Source: UBA9619 sp964630665
GTDB lineage: Bacteria > Pseudomonadota > Gammaproteobacteria > Arenicellales > UBA868
Assembly (NCBI GenBank): GCA_964630665.1
Contig: CAZVVN010000011.1
Location: 3,189 to 67,188, forward strand
Direction of reading: 5' to 3'
DNA: 64,000 nucleotides
Shown here: piece by piece, positions 51,141 through 60,907 of the stretch
How positions within the stretch are numbered: position 1 is the first letter of the stretch
Layout: each line of letters opens with the position of its first letter
Notes under the pieces: generated by a model
What the model saw: the letters and a program-made list of their open reading frames with translations, nothing else
Database searches by the model: none
Told to the model about the DNA's origin: nothing
Translations under genes and position numbers: made by a program

Positions 51141-54100
51141 TAGCCGTCGATGGTCAGTTTATCCAGTAGATCCTCAACGAAGCTGATTCTCCTTTCGGCG
51201 TCCGGGAGATTGACAGAGATCGCAAGTTCACTGCTCCCGGTCATCCTGATTTGTTCACTGCTTTGGTTGATTAAGCAGACAATGTGAACGGGATCAACCG
51301 GTGGGTCAGGAGCAAAAAGAATCTTCCCCGACGTGGCATTTAATACTATTTTACATACACCAAGTCTTGTTGCTTTGATTTTCAGCCTGCTTATGCGGAA
51401 AAGTGTTTTCGACGGTATAGGTAAAAGCCCGAAGCGATCGACTGTTTCGAGCTGCAGTTCGTACAACCCCTCAAGATCCTGTACTCCTCCAATACGCTTG
51501 TAAAGCACCAGTCGTGTGTGGACATCCGGAATGTAATAGTCAGGGAACAAGGCCGGCAAGTTGAGGTCAATTTCCGACGTTACTGTGGGAGAGACATCTT
51601 GGAACGAGCCGGGAACGGCGGACTTTGTGGCCTCTCCAATAGCCCGCTTCAAGTACTCGGCATAGAGTGTGAAGCCTATCTCGTCTATTGTTCCGCTTTG
51701 TTGCTCGCCGAGCAGTTCTCCGGCACCACGAATTTCAAGATCATGAGAAGCTAATGTAAACCCGGCGCCCAGATCGACCAGGGATTCGATTGCCTCCAGC
51801 CGTTTCCGTGCATTGCCGGTAAGGCCATCAAGGCTTGGTACCAGCAGATAGGCATAAGCCTGACGATGAGAACGGCCGACTCGTCCACGCAACTGGTGTA
51901 ATTGTGCAAGACCAAATCGATCGGCTCGATTGATGATGATGGTGTTGGCGTTGGGTACATCAATCCCATTTTCTATAATCGTACTGCAAACCAGAACATC
52001 CGACCGGTGACCATAAAAATCCTGCATTACCATATCAAGCTCTCTTTCAGCCATTTGGCCATGAGCAACGGCGATGACTGCTTCAGGTAATAATTCGCCT
52101 AGCCGCCTTGCGGTTGACTCGATTGTTCGGACCTCGTTGTGGAGAAAATAGGCCTGTCCCCCACGCTGTATTTCGCGTAAACACGCCTCTCTGACCAGTC
52201 CGTCATGTGACTCCCGGACAGAAGTCTGGATGGCGATCCGTTCTCCGGGCGCTGTAGCAATCAGTGATATGTCTCGAAGACCGGCCATACCCACATTGAG
52301 AGTACGAGGTATGGGTGTTGCAGTCAGAGTAAGGATATCGACTGTTTCTCGAAGTCGTTTTAGGCGTTCTTTCTGGCGCACTCCGAAACGCTGCTCTTCA
52401 TCGATTATCAACAGACCCACGTCTCGAAGTTGTACATCACCTTGAAGTAAACGGTGGGTGCCAATCACGATATCCACAGCGCCCTCTTGTAGTTGCTCTA
52501 TAACAGTCTTAGTCTCAGTGCGACTACGAAATCTCGAAAGAAGTTCGATCATAACCGGCAAATGAGCAAAGCGATCACAGAAGGTGTGATAGTGCTGCTG
52601 GGCAAGTAGGGTTGTGGGGACCAGCATCACAACTTGCCTGAAATTGTCGATCGCTACGAAGGCAGCTCGAAGGGCAATCTCAGTCTTGCCGAAGCCAACA
52701 TCTCCACAGACGAGTCGATCCATAGGCATCTCAGACTCAAGGTCTTGTAACACCTCTTCCATGACGACCTTTTGATCCTTGGTTTCTTCATAAGGAAAGC
52801 GCGACACAAAACTGGAGTAATCTTCTGGAGACACATGGAAACTGTGCCCTTTTCTACTGAAGCGAAGGGATTGCGTTTCGAGTAACTCGGCTGCAACATC
52901 TCGAGTCTGTTCCTTGGCACGTTCCCTGGCCAGTCGCCAGGTGTCACCTCCAAGCTTATGGATGGGTGCTGTTTCAGGATCACCGCCAAGGTAGCGGGAC
53001 ACTATGTGCAGGTTGAGGACAGGAACATAGAGTTTGTCACCATCCTTGTATTCGATGACCAGAAACTCATTTTCTGTCTCAAGAATACCGAGTACTTGCA
53101 ATCCACGGTATCGTCCGATTCCATGGTCTTCATGCACTATTGGATCATTCAGTTGTAGCTGAGCCAGGGACTGGATTATTTTTTCTGGATCTCGCCGCCG
53201 TTTGTTACTGTGACGTCGTAACTTCTTTTGACCTCCAAATATCTGGTCCTCCGAAATGATCTCTATCGATTCGTCATACAAGACCGCTCCACGCTCCAAT
53301 GGCGCAACTATGGAAGCAATTTGCGTGTTACTGGCTTCGAGAAAATCCGACCAACAGGTTGCTCTCCTGACATCGAAGCCGTTGCTCTCAAGTAGGTCAT
53401 TGATCGTTTCAGAGCGGCCAGGAGAGGATATTGCGAGGATCAATCGCCCCTGAAATTCTTCAACATGGCTTAACAATGGGGCAAACGGCTCGGGGTTTCG
53501 GATGTCCACCGGAAATGTCTCTGGCAATCGAGTGTTGTAATCAACGGCAGGATCACTGTCTGGTCGTGGATCGTTCAGAAAAGAAATAACTTTGTGTCTG
53601 GAAAGTTCTCTTTGAATTTCAAGCGGGTCTGCAAATAATAATTGCGGCTCCAGGGGCATGCGTTCAGGGACCATGGCGGCCAGGTGGTACCGGTCTTTAA
53701 TCACTGCCCAGTTTGAAGCGATTGAATCTCGATGGTCAGCATCCAGTATCCACAGGGTCTGGTCATCGAGGTAATCGAAAAGTGTCGCATGCTTATCGAA
53801 GAACAGTGGCCAGAAATAATCCAGACCAGTGGGTAGGCACCGTTCACTTAGGGCGCGGTAGATGAGATGTTTTTGAGGGTCGCCTTCGAACAGTTTCCTA
53901 AAGTTACTCCGGAACAAGCTGATTGCGTTGTCGCTGGTCGGATATTCCCCCCCGGGGAGTAGCTCAATTGAGTCTGTTGAGTGTGTGCTCTTTTGAGTCT
54001 CGGGACTGAAAAAACGTATTCTCTCGACCTGGTCCCCAAAAAAATCAAGGCGAAAAGGTTGATCGGAGCCCATCGGATAGATGTCGATAACCCCACCCCT

Positions 54101-54607
54101 GACCGCATATTCACCGGGATAAGTCACTTGTGAAACAGGCACATAGCCGGCCGTCACCAACTGCTTCCTGAGGCTGGCATTGTCGATATTTGTCCCTGAA
54201 CTCAAAACAAAACTCTGCCCCAGAACGTAGTCTGGTGGCGGTAACCGCTGGGAAAGGGTGCCGACTGTCAGTAAAAGGATTCCCTTCTTTATCCCCGTCA
54301 GTCGAGTCAGTGTTCTAAGTCGCTCGGAAGTGATGTCGGGGTGAGGGGAGACGGTGTCATAAGGCAGGCACTCCCAATCCGGGAATTGGATAATCGGTAC
54401 TGTAGAATCTGAGCCGATGAAAAATGCGATCTCATCTGCAAGTATCCGTAGGCGGCGTGTATTGTCGGCAACGACGACGGTCAGCGCATCGCAGGACTGG
54501 CTGGCCTGTGCCACAGCCAAGCCCTCGGCAGCGCCATGGAGCCCTGTCCAGCTGATGGGGCTGGTCCGATCTATTGGAAGGTGCCCCACAGGGGCGTTGT
54601 TGGACAT
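51140..54607 (-). CDS. mfd: Transcription-repair coupling factor Mfd
   Basis: The 1155-residue translocase removes stalled RNA polymerase at lesions and recruits UvrA. Domains in order are the UvrB-like N-terminus (about 1-350), an RNA-polymerase-interacting CarD-like domain (about 480-560, VHEDHGIGRYRGLQVL), RecG-type helicase motifs (Walker A CGDVGFGKTE, DEEQRFGV, TATPIPRTL, then RADRFGLAQLHQLRGRVGR) and a TRCF C-terminal domain. Length is normal. The ATG is at 54607; ispD diverges from it after 74 bases. Confidence 0.97.
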   Translation of the reverse strand: MSNNAPVGHLPIDRTSPISWTGLHGAAEGLAVAQASQSCDALTVVVADNTRRLRILADEIAFFIGSDSTVPIIQFPDWECLPYDTVSPHPDITSERLRTLTRLTGIKKGILLLTVGTLSQRLPPPDYVLGQSFVLSSGTNIDNASLRKQLVTAGYVPVSQVTYPGEYAVRGGVIDIYPMGSDQPFRLDFFGDQVERIRFFSPETQKSTHSTDSIELLPGGEYPTSDNAISLFRSNFRKLFEGDPQKHLIYRALSERCLPTGLDYFWPLFFDKHATLFDYLDDQTLWILDADHRDSIASNWAVIKDRYHLAAMVPERMPLEPQLLFADPLEIQRELSRHKVISFLNDPRPDSDPAVDYNTRLPETFPVDIRNPEPFAPLLSHVEEFQGRLILAISSPGRSETINDLLESNGFDVRRATCWSDFLEASNTQIASIVAPLERGAVLYDESIEIISEDQIFGGQKKLRRHSNKRRRDPEKIIQSLAQLQLNDPIVHEDHGIGRYRGLQVLGILETENEFLVIEYKDGDKLYVPVLNLHIVSRYLGGDPETAPIHKLGGDTWRLARERAKEQTRDVAAELLETQSLRFSRKGHSFHVSPEDYSSFVSRFPYEETKDQKVVMEEVLQDLESEMPMDRLVCGDVGFGKTEIALRAAFVAIDNFRQVVMLVPTTLLAQQHYHTFCDRFAHLPVMIELLSRFRSRTETKTVIEQLQEGAVDIVIGTHRLLQGDVQLRDVGLLIIDEEQRFGVRQKERLKRLRETVDILTLTATPIPRTLNVGMAGLRDISLIATAPGERIAIQTSVRESHDGLVREACLREIQRGGQAYFLHNEVRTIESTARRLGELLPEAVIAVAHGQMAERELDMVMQDFYGHRSDVLVCSTIIENGIDVPNANTIIINRADRFGLAQLHQLRGRVGRSHRQAYAYLLVPSLDGLTGNARKRLEAIESLVDLGAGFTLASHDLEIRGAGELLGEQQSGTIDEIGFTLYAEYLKRAIGEATKSAVPGSFQDVSPTVTSEIDLNLPALFPDYYIPDVHTRLVLYKRIGGVQDLEGLYELQLETVDRFGLLPIPSKTLFRISRLKIKATRLGVCKIVLNATSGKILFAPDPPVDPVHIVCLINQSSEQIRMTGSSELAISVNLPDAERRISFVEDLLDKLTIDG

Positions 54608-54681
54608 GCAACAGGTGCGGTTGGAAGCTGTACGGTCGGCGAATTCTATACTAGTCTTACCGACATGGTCCGGGCTTCGCC

Positions 54682-55395
54682 TTGGACAATAAGAATCTAG
54701 TGCTCAGGGGTAAAGAAGTTAAGATCCGGGCTATTGTTCCCGCGGCCGGGAAAAGCGAGCGATTCGGTGGCTCATTGCCGAAACAATATTGTGAGATCAA
54801 TGGCAAAGCGGTCATCATACATACACTGGAGAAACTCAACAGCGTCGACTGCATTGAGAGCATCCAGGTCGGGTTGTCCCCCGATGATGACCTTTGGCCA
54901 TCATTGAGTGACATCCCTGGCAAAGTAATTGGTGTCTTTCGCGGGGGTGAGACTCGCGCTGAGACCGTAATTCAAGGACTGAAACGACTGGCTGGAGTTT
55001 TCGGGAGTAACGACTGGGTGCTGATTCACGATGCTGCCCGACCCTGCGTGAGAGTTGAGAGTATCAAGAAACTGATCGCATCCGTTCTGGCTTCCGATCA
55101 CGGAGGATTGCTTGCTGTGCCCGAAACGGAGACTCTGAAAAGAGCGAGTGCCGATGGTGTGGCAATCGGCACGGTTGATCGTACGTCACTTTGGCGGGCA
55201 CAAACGCCCCAAATGTTTCGAACCAGGGATCTCCTCAAGGCGATGCTCGATCTGGGTGAAGAAATGGCTGCGATCACTGACGAGGCCAGTGCGATGGAGA
55301 AAGCGGGTCTCAATCCACTCCTTGTCTATTCCCACTCGGACAACATCAAGATCACGACGCCTGAGGATCTCAGGCTGGCGGAACTGCTGCTCTAA
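54682..55395 (+). CDS. ispD: 2-C-methyl-D-erythritol 4-phosphate cytidylyltransferase
   Basis: The 237-residue third enzyme of the MEP isoprenoid pathway, transferring CMP to MEP. It has the IRAIVPAAGKSERFGGSLPKQY nucleotide-binding start in two stretches, HDAARPCVR, VDRTSLWRAQTPQMF and ITDEASAMEKAG. TTG 54682 is taken; GTG 54700 would remove 6 residues, and the true start may lie at either. TATACT at 54647-54652 is a possible -10. The gene is followed by ispF after 16 bases. Confidence 0.95.
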   Translation: MDNKNLVLRGKEVKIRAIVPAAGKSERFGGSLPKQYCEINGKAVIIHTLEKLNSVDCIESIQVGLSPDDDLWPSLSDIPGKVIGVFRGGETRAETVIQGLKRLAGVFGSNDWVLIHDAARPCVRVESIKKLIASVLASDHGGLLAVPETETLKRASADGVAIGTVDRTSLWRAQTPQMFRTRDLLKAMLDLGEEMAAITDEASAMEKAGLNPLLVYSHSDNIKITTPEDLRLAELLL

Positions 55396-55411
55396 GGAGA
55401 AATAGAACTAA

Positions 55412-55879
55412 GTGAAAGTCGGCCAGGGATTCGATTCCCACAAACTGGTGGCAGGACGTCCCCTGATCTTAGGTGGTGTGAATATTCCCCATGACAGAGG
55501 ACTCGAGGGTCATAGCGATGCTGATGTGCTTATTCATGCGATCTGTGACGCTCTTCTCGGTGCGGCTGGTTGGGGAGACATGGGGCAGCATTTCCCTGAT
55601 ACCGAGGAGCAATACGCCGGATACAACAGTCGCTATTTCCTGCTGGAGATTCGAACAATGCTCGACGAGGCTGGTTTACGTGTCGGCAACATCGATGCAA
55701 GCGTAATAGCCCAAGCGCCGAGATTGTCTCCTTACATGGAGCAAATGAAGACCAACTTGGCGGCCGACCTAAAAGTAGACAAGCACGCAATAAATCTCAA
55801 GGCGACGACAACCGAGGGGTTAGGTTTCACCGGACGAAACGAAGGAATCGCCGCGTTGGCCGTTGCGTTAGTCGAATGA
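55412..55879 (+). CDS. ispF: 2-C-methyl-D-erythritol 2,4-cyclodiphosphate synthase
   Basis: The 155-residue MEP-pathway enzyme forms the cyclodiphosphate. Zinc ligands are in GQGFDSHKL (Asp8 and His10) and the GHSDADVLIHA segment (His in LIHA). The GLGFTGRNEGIAA C-terminus is typical. GTG 55412 follows AAGGAG at 55394-55399. It overlaps the convergent smr gene by 12 bases. Confidence 0.97.
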   Translation: MKVGQGFDSHKLVAGRPLILGGVNIPHDRGLEGHSDADVLIHAICDALLGAAGWGDMGQHFPDTEEQYAGYNSRYFLLEIRTMLDEAGLRVGNIDASVIAQAPRLSPYMEQMKTNLAADLKVDKHAINLKATTTEGLGFTGRNEGIAALAVALVE

Positions 55880-56293
55880 GTCTGGGTTTCTCCTGGCTCG
55901 GAGCAGAACATAGAACGCCCCATACCCACCATCTCGGGGTAGGGCACAACAGTATGCGAGAACTGATTGGTCCAGGCGCAGTTTTTCCAAAGCAGTATTC
56001 CTCACTATTGAATGCCTGTCTGGTGAGCCTCGCCCTTTCCCGGTAACGACGAGAACGCATCTCTCCTCCTCACCACAACATTGAACAGTAAAGTTTTTTA
56101 GGGTGACTCCTGTATTGGAGCGATTGTGTCCGTGCAGGTCCAGAGAAGCATAAATGTTGAATCGTCCACGCTTGAGATTCTTTAGGGTCTTCTTTTGCAC
56201 TCCACCGCGATAGAAAAGGTCACCATCAAGCCCCAACGTCCCAGAAGGCCTGGACGATTCGACTTCAAAAAAGGTGTTATCCCCGCTGATCAC
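55868..56293 (-). CDS. Smr domain protein
   Basis: The 141-residue protein contains a C-terminal Smr domain (about 50-136): LDLHGHNRSN (the DLHG motif), VVTGKGRGSPDRHSIV (the GKG motif) and CALPRDGGYGAFYVLLR. Some family members nick DNA or cleave RNA; function here is unproven. GTG 56293 is the only in-frame start after an upstream stop, so the N-terminus is shorter than in some SmrA proteins. It lies 50 bases after trxB on the same strand. Confidence 0.87.
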   Translation of the reverse strand: MISGDNTFFEVESSRPSGTLGLDGDLFYRGGVQKKTLKNLKRGRFNIYASLDLHGHNRSNTGVTLKNFTVQCCGEEERCVLVVTGKGRGSPDRHSIVRNTALEKLRLDQSVLAYCCALPRDGGYGAFYVLLRARRNPDSFD

Positions 56294-56343
56294 TATCAGT
56301 TCTGCTTTTGGTTTCTTGTAAAATCAGTGCCCAGTACCTAGTC

Positions 56344-57300
56344 TCAACGATTCTTCAACAGAAATCGTTCGGCGTCCAGCGCAGCCATACAACCTGTTCC
56401 GGCTGAGGTTACAGCCTGACGATAGACATGGTCCATGACATCACCGGCGGCGAATACTCCAGGGATACTTGTACCAGTAGCATCACCGTCCAATCCACCC
56501 TTTACCTGTAGATAACCTCCTTCCATCTCTAACTGTCCAGAGAATATTCCGGTATTCGGGTCATGTCCAATAGCTATAAAGACCCCATGCACACCCAACT
56601 CCCGTTGTTCACCTGATTTGATATTCTGGATTCTCACTCCCACTACCCCTTGTTCATCGCCTAGGACCTCATTCAGTACAGAGTTCCAGCATATATCGAT
56701 GTTTCCGAGTTGTCCTGACCTGCCAATAAGCCTGTCCCGCAAAATGGCTTCCGCGCGCAATTCATCGCGTCGATGTACCAGAGTCACGGATGAGCATATG
56801 TTGGATAAGTAAAGGCTCTCTTCGACTGCAGTATTCCCACCGCCGATCACCGCGACCGGCTTGTCTTTGTAGAAAAATCCATCGCAGGTCGCGCATGCCG
56901 AGACACCTCGGCCTTTGAAGGCGCTTTCTGACGGTAATCCCAGGTATCGCGCGGATGCGCCTGTTGCGATAATCAGCGCATCTGCCGTGTATACGCCACC
57001 ATCACCTTCCAGGTAAAAGGGAGACCGGGTGAGGTCTGCCGTATGGATCTGATCAAATAGTATCTCGGTATCAAAACGTTCTGCATGGGCGAGCATGCGT
57101 TGCATCAGATCGGGCCCTTGTACTCCGTTTGGATCGGCGGGCCAGTTGTCAACGTCGGTGGTTGTCATCAGTTGACCGCCTTGCTCGATCCCGGTAATCA
57201 TCACGGGTTCTAAGTTGGCGCGGGCAGCATAAACCGCAGCGGTATAACCTGCCGGACCTGATCCGAGTATCAAGAGCCGCGAATGCTTTTCGTTCAACAT
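56344..57300 (-). CDS. trxB: Thioredoxin reductase
   Basis: The 318-residue FAD enzyme reduces thioredoxin with NADPH. It has the FAD fingerprint ILGSGPAGYTAAVYAARANL, the redox pair Cys136 and Cys139 in ACATCDGFF, the NADPH site VIGGGNTAVEE, and GVFAAGDVMDHVYRQAVTSAGTG with FAD contacts, in two stretches. The length is standard. It diverges from ftsK with a 214-base gap. Confidence 0.97.
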   Translation of the reverse strand: MLNEKHSRLLILGSGPAGYTAAVYAARANLEPVMITGIEQGGQLMTTTDVDNWPADPNGVQGPDLMQRMLAHAERFDTEILFDQIHTADLTRSPFYLEGDGGVYTADALIIATGASARYLGLPSESAFKGRGVSACATCDGFFYKDKPVAVIGGGNTAVEESLYLSNICSSVTLVHRRDELRAEAILRDRLIGRSGQLGNIDICWNSVLNEVLGDEQGVVGVRIQNIKSGEQRELGVHGVFIAIGHDPNTGIFSGQLEMEGGYLQVKGGLDGDATGTSIPGVFAAGDVMDHVYRQAVTSAGTGCMAALDAERFLLKNR

Positions 57301-57423
57301 AAATGGTTTGTCCGGTAGATTTTTTGCTCGGGCTAAGTCAAGTGTTCAGAAGTAGACCGTTTTTGAAGTATTGAAGCTTATCCAGCCTATATCATAATTT
57401 GTTCAGTCCAATCCGGGTAGCCT

Positions 57424-57455
57424 TTGGACTCTGGGGTTGTTTATTCAGATATAAT
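57424..57455 (+). promoter_or_regulatory. Possible ftsK promoter
   Basis: A perfect TATAAT (57450-57455) lies 59 bases before the TTG start. The only good -35-like hexamer, TTGGAC (57424-57429), has a 20-base spacer, too long for a standard promoter. The rest of the 214-base trxB-ftsK gap shows nothing recognised; trxB may have its promoter in the same gap on the other strand. Confidence 0.3.
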
Positions 57456-57514
57456 TCGTAGAACATAACCGGTGCCTAGCGACCGGTATCCTAGATCGTG
57501 GTTCCTGAATAGAC

Positions 57515-59824
57515 TTGGCTCAGCCAAAGCGCAAATCAATACACCAAAGGCCGGCCGTGCGAGTGTCATCGAGATTCGTGCGTCTGGGTCGTGAGTTACT
57601 GATCATTGCGCTAAGCGCTTTGACGATCTATTTTTTGGTCTGTCTTAGCACGTATTCGGCAGAAGATCCAGGATGGTCCTTCAGTGGCTCAGGTGACGAG
57701 ATTAGAAATCTCGGGGGTCGATTTGGTGCCTGGTTTGCGGACCTGATTCTGAATGCTCTAGGGTATTCAGCCTACTTGCTGCCACTGGTTCTGGGTATGG
57801 TCTGTTGGCGAATGTTCCGGGTGCTACGTGAAGCTCCGACCGGATATTCACGGCTGGTTCACGGCGTCGGGATGGTGCTGGCTCTAGTCTCTGCAGCCGG
57901 AATTGAATTTCTTCACTTTTTCCGCCTGTCATCCACATTGCCATTCGAGGCGGGTGGCTGGATCGGATCCTTGATGGGTGCCTGGGTTCTCGACAGTTTT
58001 GGGATAGTTGGAGGTACGGTAGTTTTTCTGGTTTGCCTGATTGCGGGTATTTCATGGGCTCTGGATGTCAGTTGGTTTACCATGATGGATCGAATCGGTG
58101 AATTGACCTGCCGGGGGGTTGCGTGGGCATGGGGCAGGTTCCTTGTATGGTTCGATGACATGCAGGGGTTACGGCTAAAGCGCAAACGCCAGGGAGCCGT
58201 GGCGGTTATCAGGCGGGAAATGTCGGAGAAGGATCCTCCCCGGATAGAGCCTAAGGTTTCCCAGTCCAAGAAAGGTCAGAGAATTTACCAGGAAAAACAA
58301 GCACCGATACCCATCTTTGTCGAAGGGGCAGTGTCTCAAGGGCCGTTGCCGGCGCTCGGTCTGCTGGATAAACCGGGTGCACAGACCCATGGTTTCCGTA
58401 AAGAAACTCTGGAGATGATGTCCCGACTCGTCGAGAAGAAGTTGCTGGATTTCAACGTAGAAGTCCGCGTGGAGTCCGTCCAGCCCGGTCCAGTCATTAC
58501 CCGGTTCGAGATAGAACCGGCACCGGGAATAAAGGCCAGCCAGATCGTGGGCCTGGCGCGGGATATCGCCAGGGCGCTGTCTGTTGTCAGCGTTCGAATT
58601 GTTGAGAATATTGCTGGTAAAACCTTTATTGGGTTGGAGATCCCTAATGAAGAGCGTGAAACGGTCTATCTGCTCGAAGGGCTCGCTTCTGAAGTTTATG
58701 AGTCCAACAAGAGCCCGCTCACATTGGTGCTTGGCAAGGATATCTCAGGACAGACTGTGATCTCGGATTTATGCAAGATGCCTCATCTACTCATCGCAGG
58801 TACGACTGGCTCCGGCAAGTCGGTCTGTGTCAACGCTCTTATCCTCAGCATTATTTACAAGTCGACCCCAGAAGACGTCCGCCTGATTATGATCGACCCC
58901 AAAATGCTGGAGTTGTCGAGTTACGACGGAATTCCACACCTCTTGACTCCAGTTGTAACGGATATGAAAAAGGCGGCGAACGCGTTGCACTGGTGCATCA
59001 ACGAGATGGATCGACGCTTTCGCCTGATGGCCGCACTGAGTGTTCGAAATATCGTGGGTTACAACCGGAAAGTCATTGCAGCCGCGAAATCCGGGCAACC
59101 GATTCCCGACCCCTTATATGAAGCCACAGGGGCCGACTCGGTAGACCCTGGGCCCGGGCTTACCAAGATGCCATACATCGTGGTCATCGTTGATGAGTTT
59201 GCCGATCTTATGCTGGTGGCGGGCAAACGGATCGAGGAACTTATCACACGGATTGCTCAACGGGCCCGGGCCGCCGGAATTCACCTGGTTGTTGCAACCC
59301 AAAGACCCTCCGTGGATGTGGTTACCGGTTTGATCAAGGCAAACATTCCGACTCGAATCGCTTTTCAGGTCAGTTCGCGAGCGGATTCAAGAACGGTGCT
59401 GGACCAGATGGGTGCTGAGCAACTGCTTGGCCACGGAGACATGTTGTTTCTACCCCCCGGTACGGGATATCCGGTACGGGTCCATGGTTCGTTTGTATCC
59501 GACCAGGAGGTACTCCGGGTTACGGACCAACTCAAAAAAGAAGGCAGTCCGGAGTATCTGGATGAAATCGTCGAAGGGGACACAGGTGATAATACGGAAG
59601 CCCTAAACGGCACGTCGATCGGGGGTGAAGAAGACCCGCTCTACGACCAAGCACTTGCTTTCGTCGCGGAAACCCGGCGAGCCTCGATATCCTCAATACA
59701 AAGGCACCTCCGGGTCGGTTATAACCGAGCCGCACGGATGATCGAGGCAATGGAAGTTGCTGGCGCTGTCGGACCGCTGGAGAGTGGCAAGCGTGATGTT
59801 CTGGTTCCAGGCCCCGCGGACTAG
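57515..59824 (+). CDS. ftsK: DNA translocase FtsK
   Basis: A 769-residue divisome protein that pumps the chromosome dimer region during division. The N-terminal part has four membrane helices (about 26-45, 75-100, 115-135 and 155-185). A short linker leads to the RecA-like motor with Walker A GTTGSGKS (429-436), Walker B VVIVDEFADL and RAAGIHLVVATQRPS. The C-terminal winged gamma domain (about 700-769, RRASISSIQRHLRVGYNRAARM) contacts KOPS sites in relatives. TTG 57515 is used; GTG 57557 is an alternative. The length lacks the long E. coli linker. Confidence 0.96.
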   Translation: MAQPKRKSIHQRPAVRVSSRFVRLGRELLIIALSALTIYFLVCLSTYSAEDPGWSFSGSGDEIRNLGGRFGAWFADLILNALGYSAYLLPLVLGMVCWRMFRVLREAPTGYSRLVHGVGMVLALVSAAGIEFLHFFRLSSTLPFEAGGWIGSLMGAWVLDSFGIVGGTVVFLVCLIAGISWALDVSWFTMMDRIGELTCRGVAWAWGRFLVWFDDMQGLRLKRKRQGAVAVIRREMSEKDPPRIEPKVSQSKKGQRIYQEKQAPIPIFVEGAVSQGPLPALGLLDKPGAQTHGFRKETLEMMSRLVEKKLLDFNVEVRVESVQPGPVITRFEIEPAPGIKASQIVGLARDIARALSVVSVRIVENIAGKTFIGLEIPNEERETVYLLEGLASEVYESNKSPLTLVLGKDISGQTVISDLCKMPHLLIAGTTGSGKSVCVNALILSIIYKSTPEDVRLIMIDPKMLELSSYDGIPHLLTPVVTDMKKAANALHWCINEMDRRFRLMAALSVRNIVGYNRKVIAAAKSGQPIPDPLYEATGADSVDPGPGLTKMPYIVVIVDEFADLMLVAGKRIEELITRIAQRARAAGIHLVVATQRPSVDVVTGLIKANIPTRIAFQVSSRADSRTVLDQMGAEQLLGHGDMLFLPPGTGYPVRVHGSFVSDQEVLRVTDQLKKEGSPEYLDEIVEGDTGDNTEALNGTSIGGEEDPLYDQALAFVAETRRASISSIQRHLRVGYNRAARMIEAMEVAGAVGPLESGKRDVLVPGPAD

Positions 59825-59867
59825 AGCGGTCGAAAGCCGAACTCGATACCCAGATCAGGACGTGCCT

Positions 59868-60500
59868 GTGCGAACGTTTGTAGTTACATTTGTTGGCGTA
59901 GTGTTGTGCTGTCTGTTTTCCGGGCCGCTTTCCGCAAGTGACGGTCTTAAACTGCTGACGCGATTCTTCCACGAGGTCGATACACTGGAGGCTGACTTTC
60001 AGCAAGTGGTACTGGATGAGAATCTCCTGGCGATGAGCGAGGCTGCCGGACACCTTTGGATTTCCAGGCCCAGGCGGTTTCGCTGGGACTATGACTCCGC
60101 GACGGGGCAATCTATAGTGGCCGATGGCCGGGATCTGTGGATCCATGACACAGAACTCGAACAAGTCGTTGTCCGGGATCTTTTCGAGTCGCTCGGTGAG
60201 ACCCCGGCCCTGCTGCTTTCAGGGGAAGGTGGACTGGACACCAATTACATCCTCACACCTATGGGGAAACAGGGGACGCTGGAATGGGTGTCCTTGGTTC
60301 CAAGGACCGAAAACGGAAATTTTTCTGAGATTCAATTGGGCTTTGAAGGCAAAACCTTGCGCCTTATCCAGCTGCTGGACAAAATGGAGAGGATCACACG
60401 ACTCACATTGAGCCAGGTAATTGAAAACAAACCGATCGACGATTCGGTGTACCGCTTCATACCACCTGCCGGTGTGGACATCATTGATGAGTCCGGGTGA
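59868..60500 (+). CDS. lolA: Outer-membrane lipoprotein carrier protein LolA
   Basis: 210 residues from GTG 59868 (GTG 59862 adds two). The N-terminal signal peptide ends near PLSAS. The mature LolA fold includes TLEADFQQVVLDE, SGHLWISRPRRFRWDY-like GHLWISRPRRFRW, and YRFIPPAGVDII at the end. It ferries lipoproteins across the periplasm from LolCDE to LolB. It is 43 bases after ftsK, its conserved neighbour. rarA, often next, is not here. Confidence 0.93.
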   Translation: MRTFVVTFVGVVLCCLFSGPLSASDGLKLLTRFFHEVDTLEADFQQVVLDENLLAMSEAAGHLWISRPRRFRWDYDSATGQSIVADGRDLWIHDTELEQVVVRDLFESLGETPALLLSGEGGLDTNYILTPMGKQGTLEWVSLVPRTENGNFSEIQLGFEGKTLRLIQLLDKMERITRLTLSQVIENKPIDDSVYRFIPPAGVDIIDESG

Positions 60501-60506
60501 GTCGAC

Positions 60507-60881
60507 GTGTTGCAGTGGATTGTTGTTGGCTTGGGTGGGGCAGTTGGGTCGATGATGCGATATCGCATCTCACTGCATATGTCACACATAGTCGGAGATG
60601 GTTTCCCATGGGGTACACTGGTGGTCAACGTGATCGGATGCCTGGTATTGGGTCTTCTGGTCGCATTAGTGTCAGGGAAATATCCGATCGGGGACATTGC
60701 ACGTACTGGCCTGCAAGTGGGGTTGCTCGGTGGTTTCACTACCTTTTCGGCATTCTCACTGGAACTGTTCCGAATGGCCGAAGACGGGTTTTGGATCCAC
60801 GGGTTGCTTTACATCGCAGCAAGCTTGTTTTTGTGCGTACTTGCGATTGCTTTAGGCACCGCACTGGGTCGTCAGTTTTGA
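60507..60881 (+). CDS. crcB: Fluoride ion channel CrcB (Fluc)
   Basis: A 124-residue, four-helix membrane protein. Family motifs are GGAVGSMMRYRIS near the N-terminus, WGTLVVNVIGCLVLG (Asn pore residue), and GLLGGFTTFSAFSLE with the Phe box. It exports fluoride as a dual-topology dimer. GTG 60507 begins 6 bases after the lolA stop. No fluoride riboswitch was recognised upstream, and there is little space for one. Confidence 0.93.
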   Translation: MLQWIVVGLGGAVGSMMRYRISLHMSHIVGDGFPWGTLVVNVIGCLVLGLLVALVSGKYPIGDIARTGLQVGLLGGFTTFSAFSLELFRMAEDGFWIHGLLYIAASLFLCVLAIALGTALGRQF

Positions 60882-60907
60882 CCATCTAACGTATGGAGAA
60901 AGGATAA

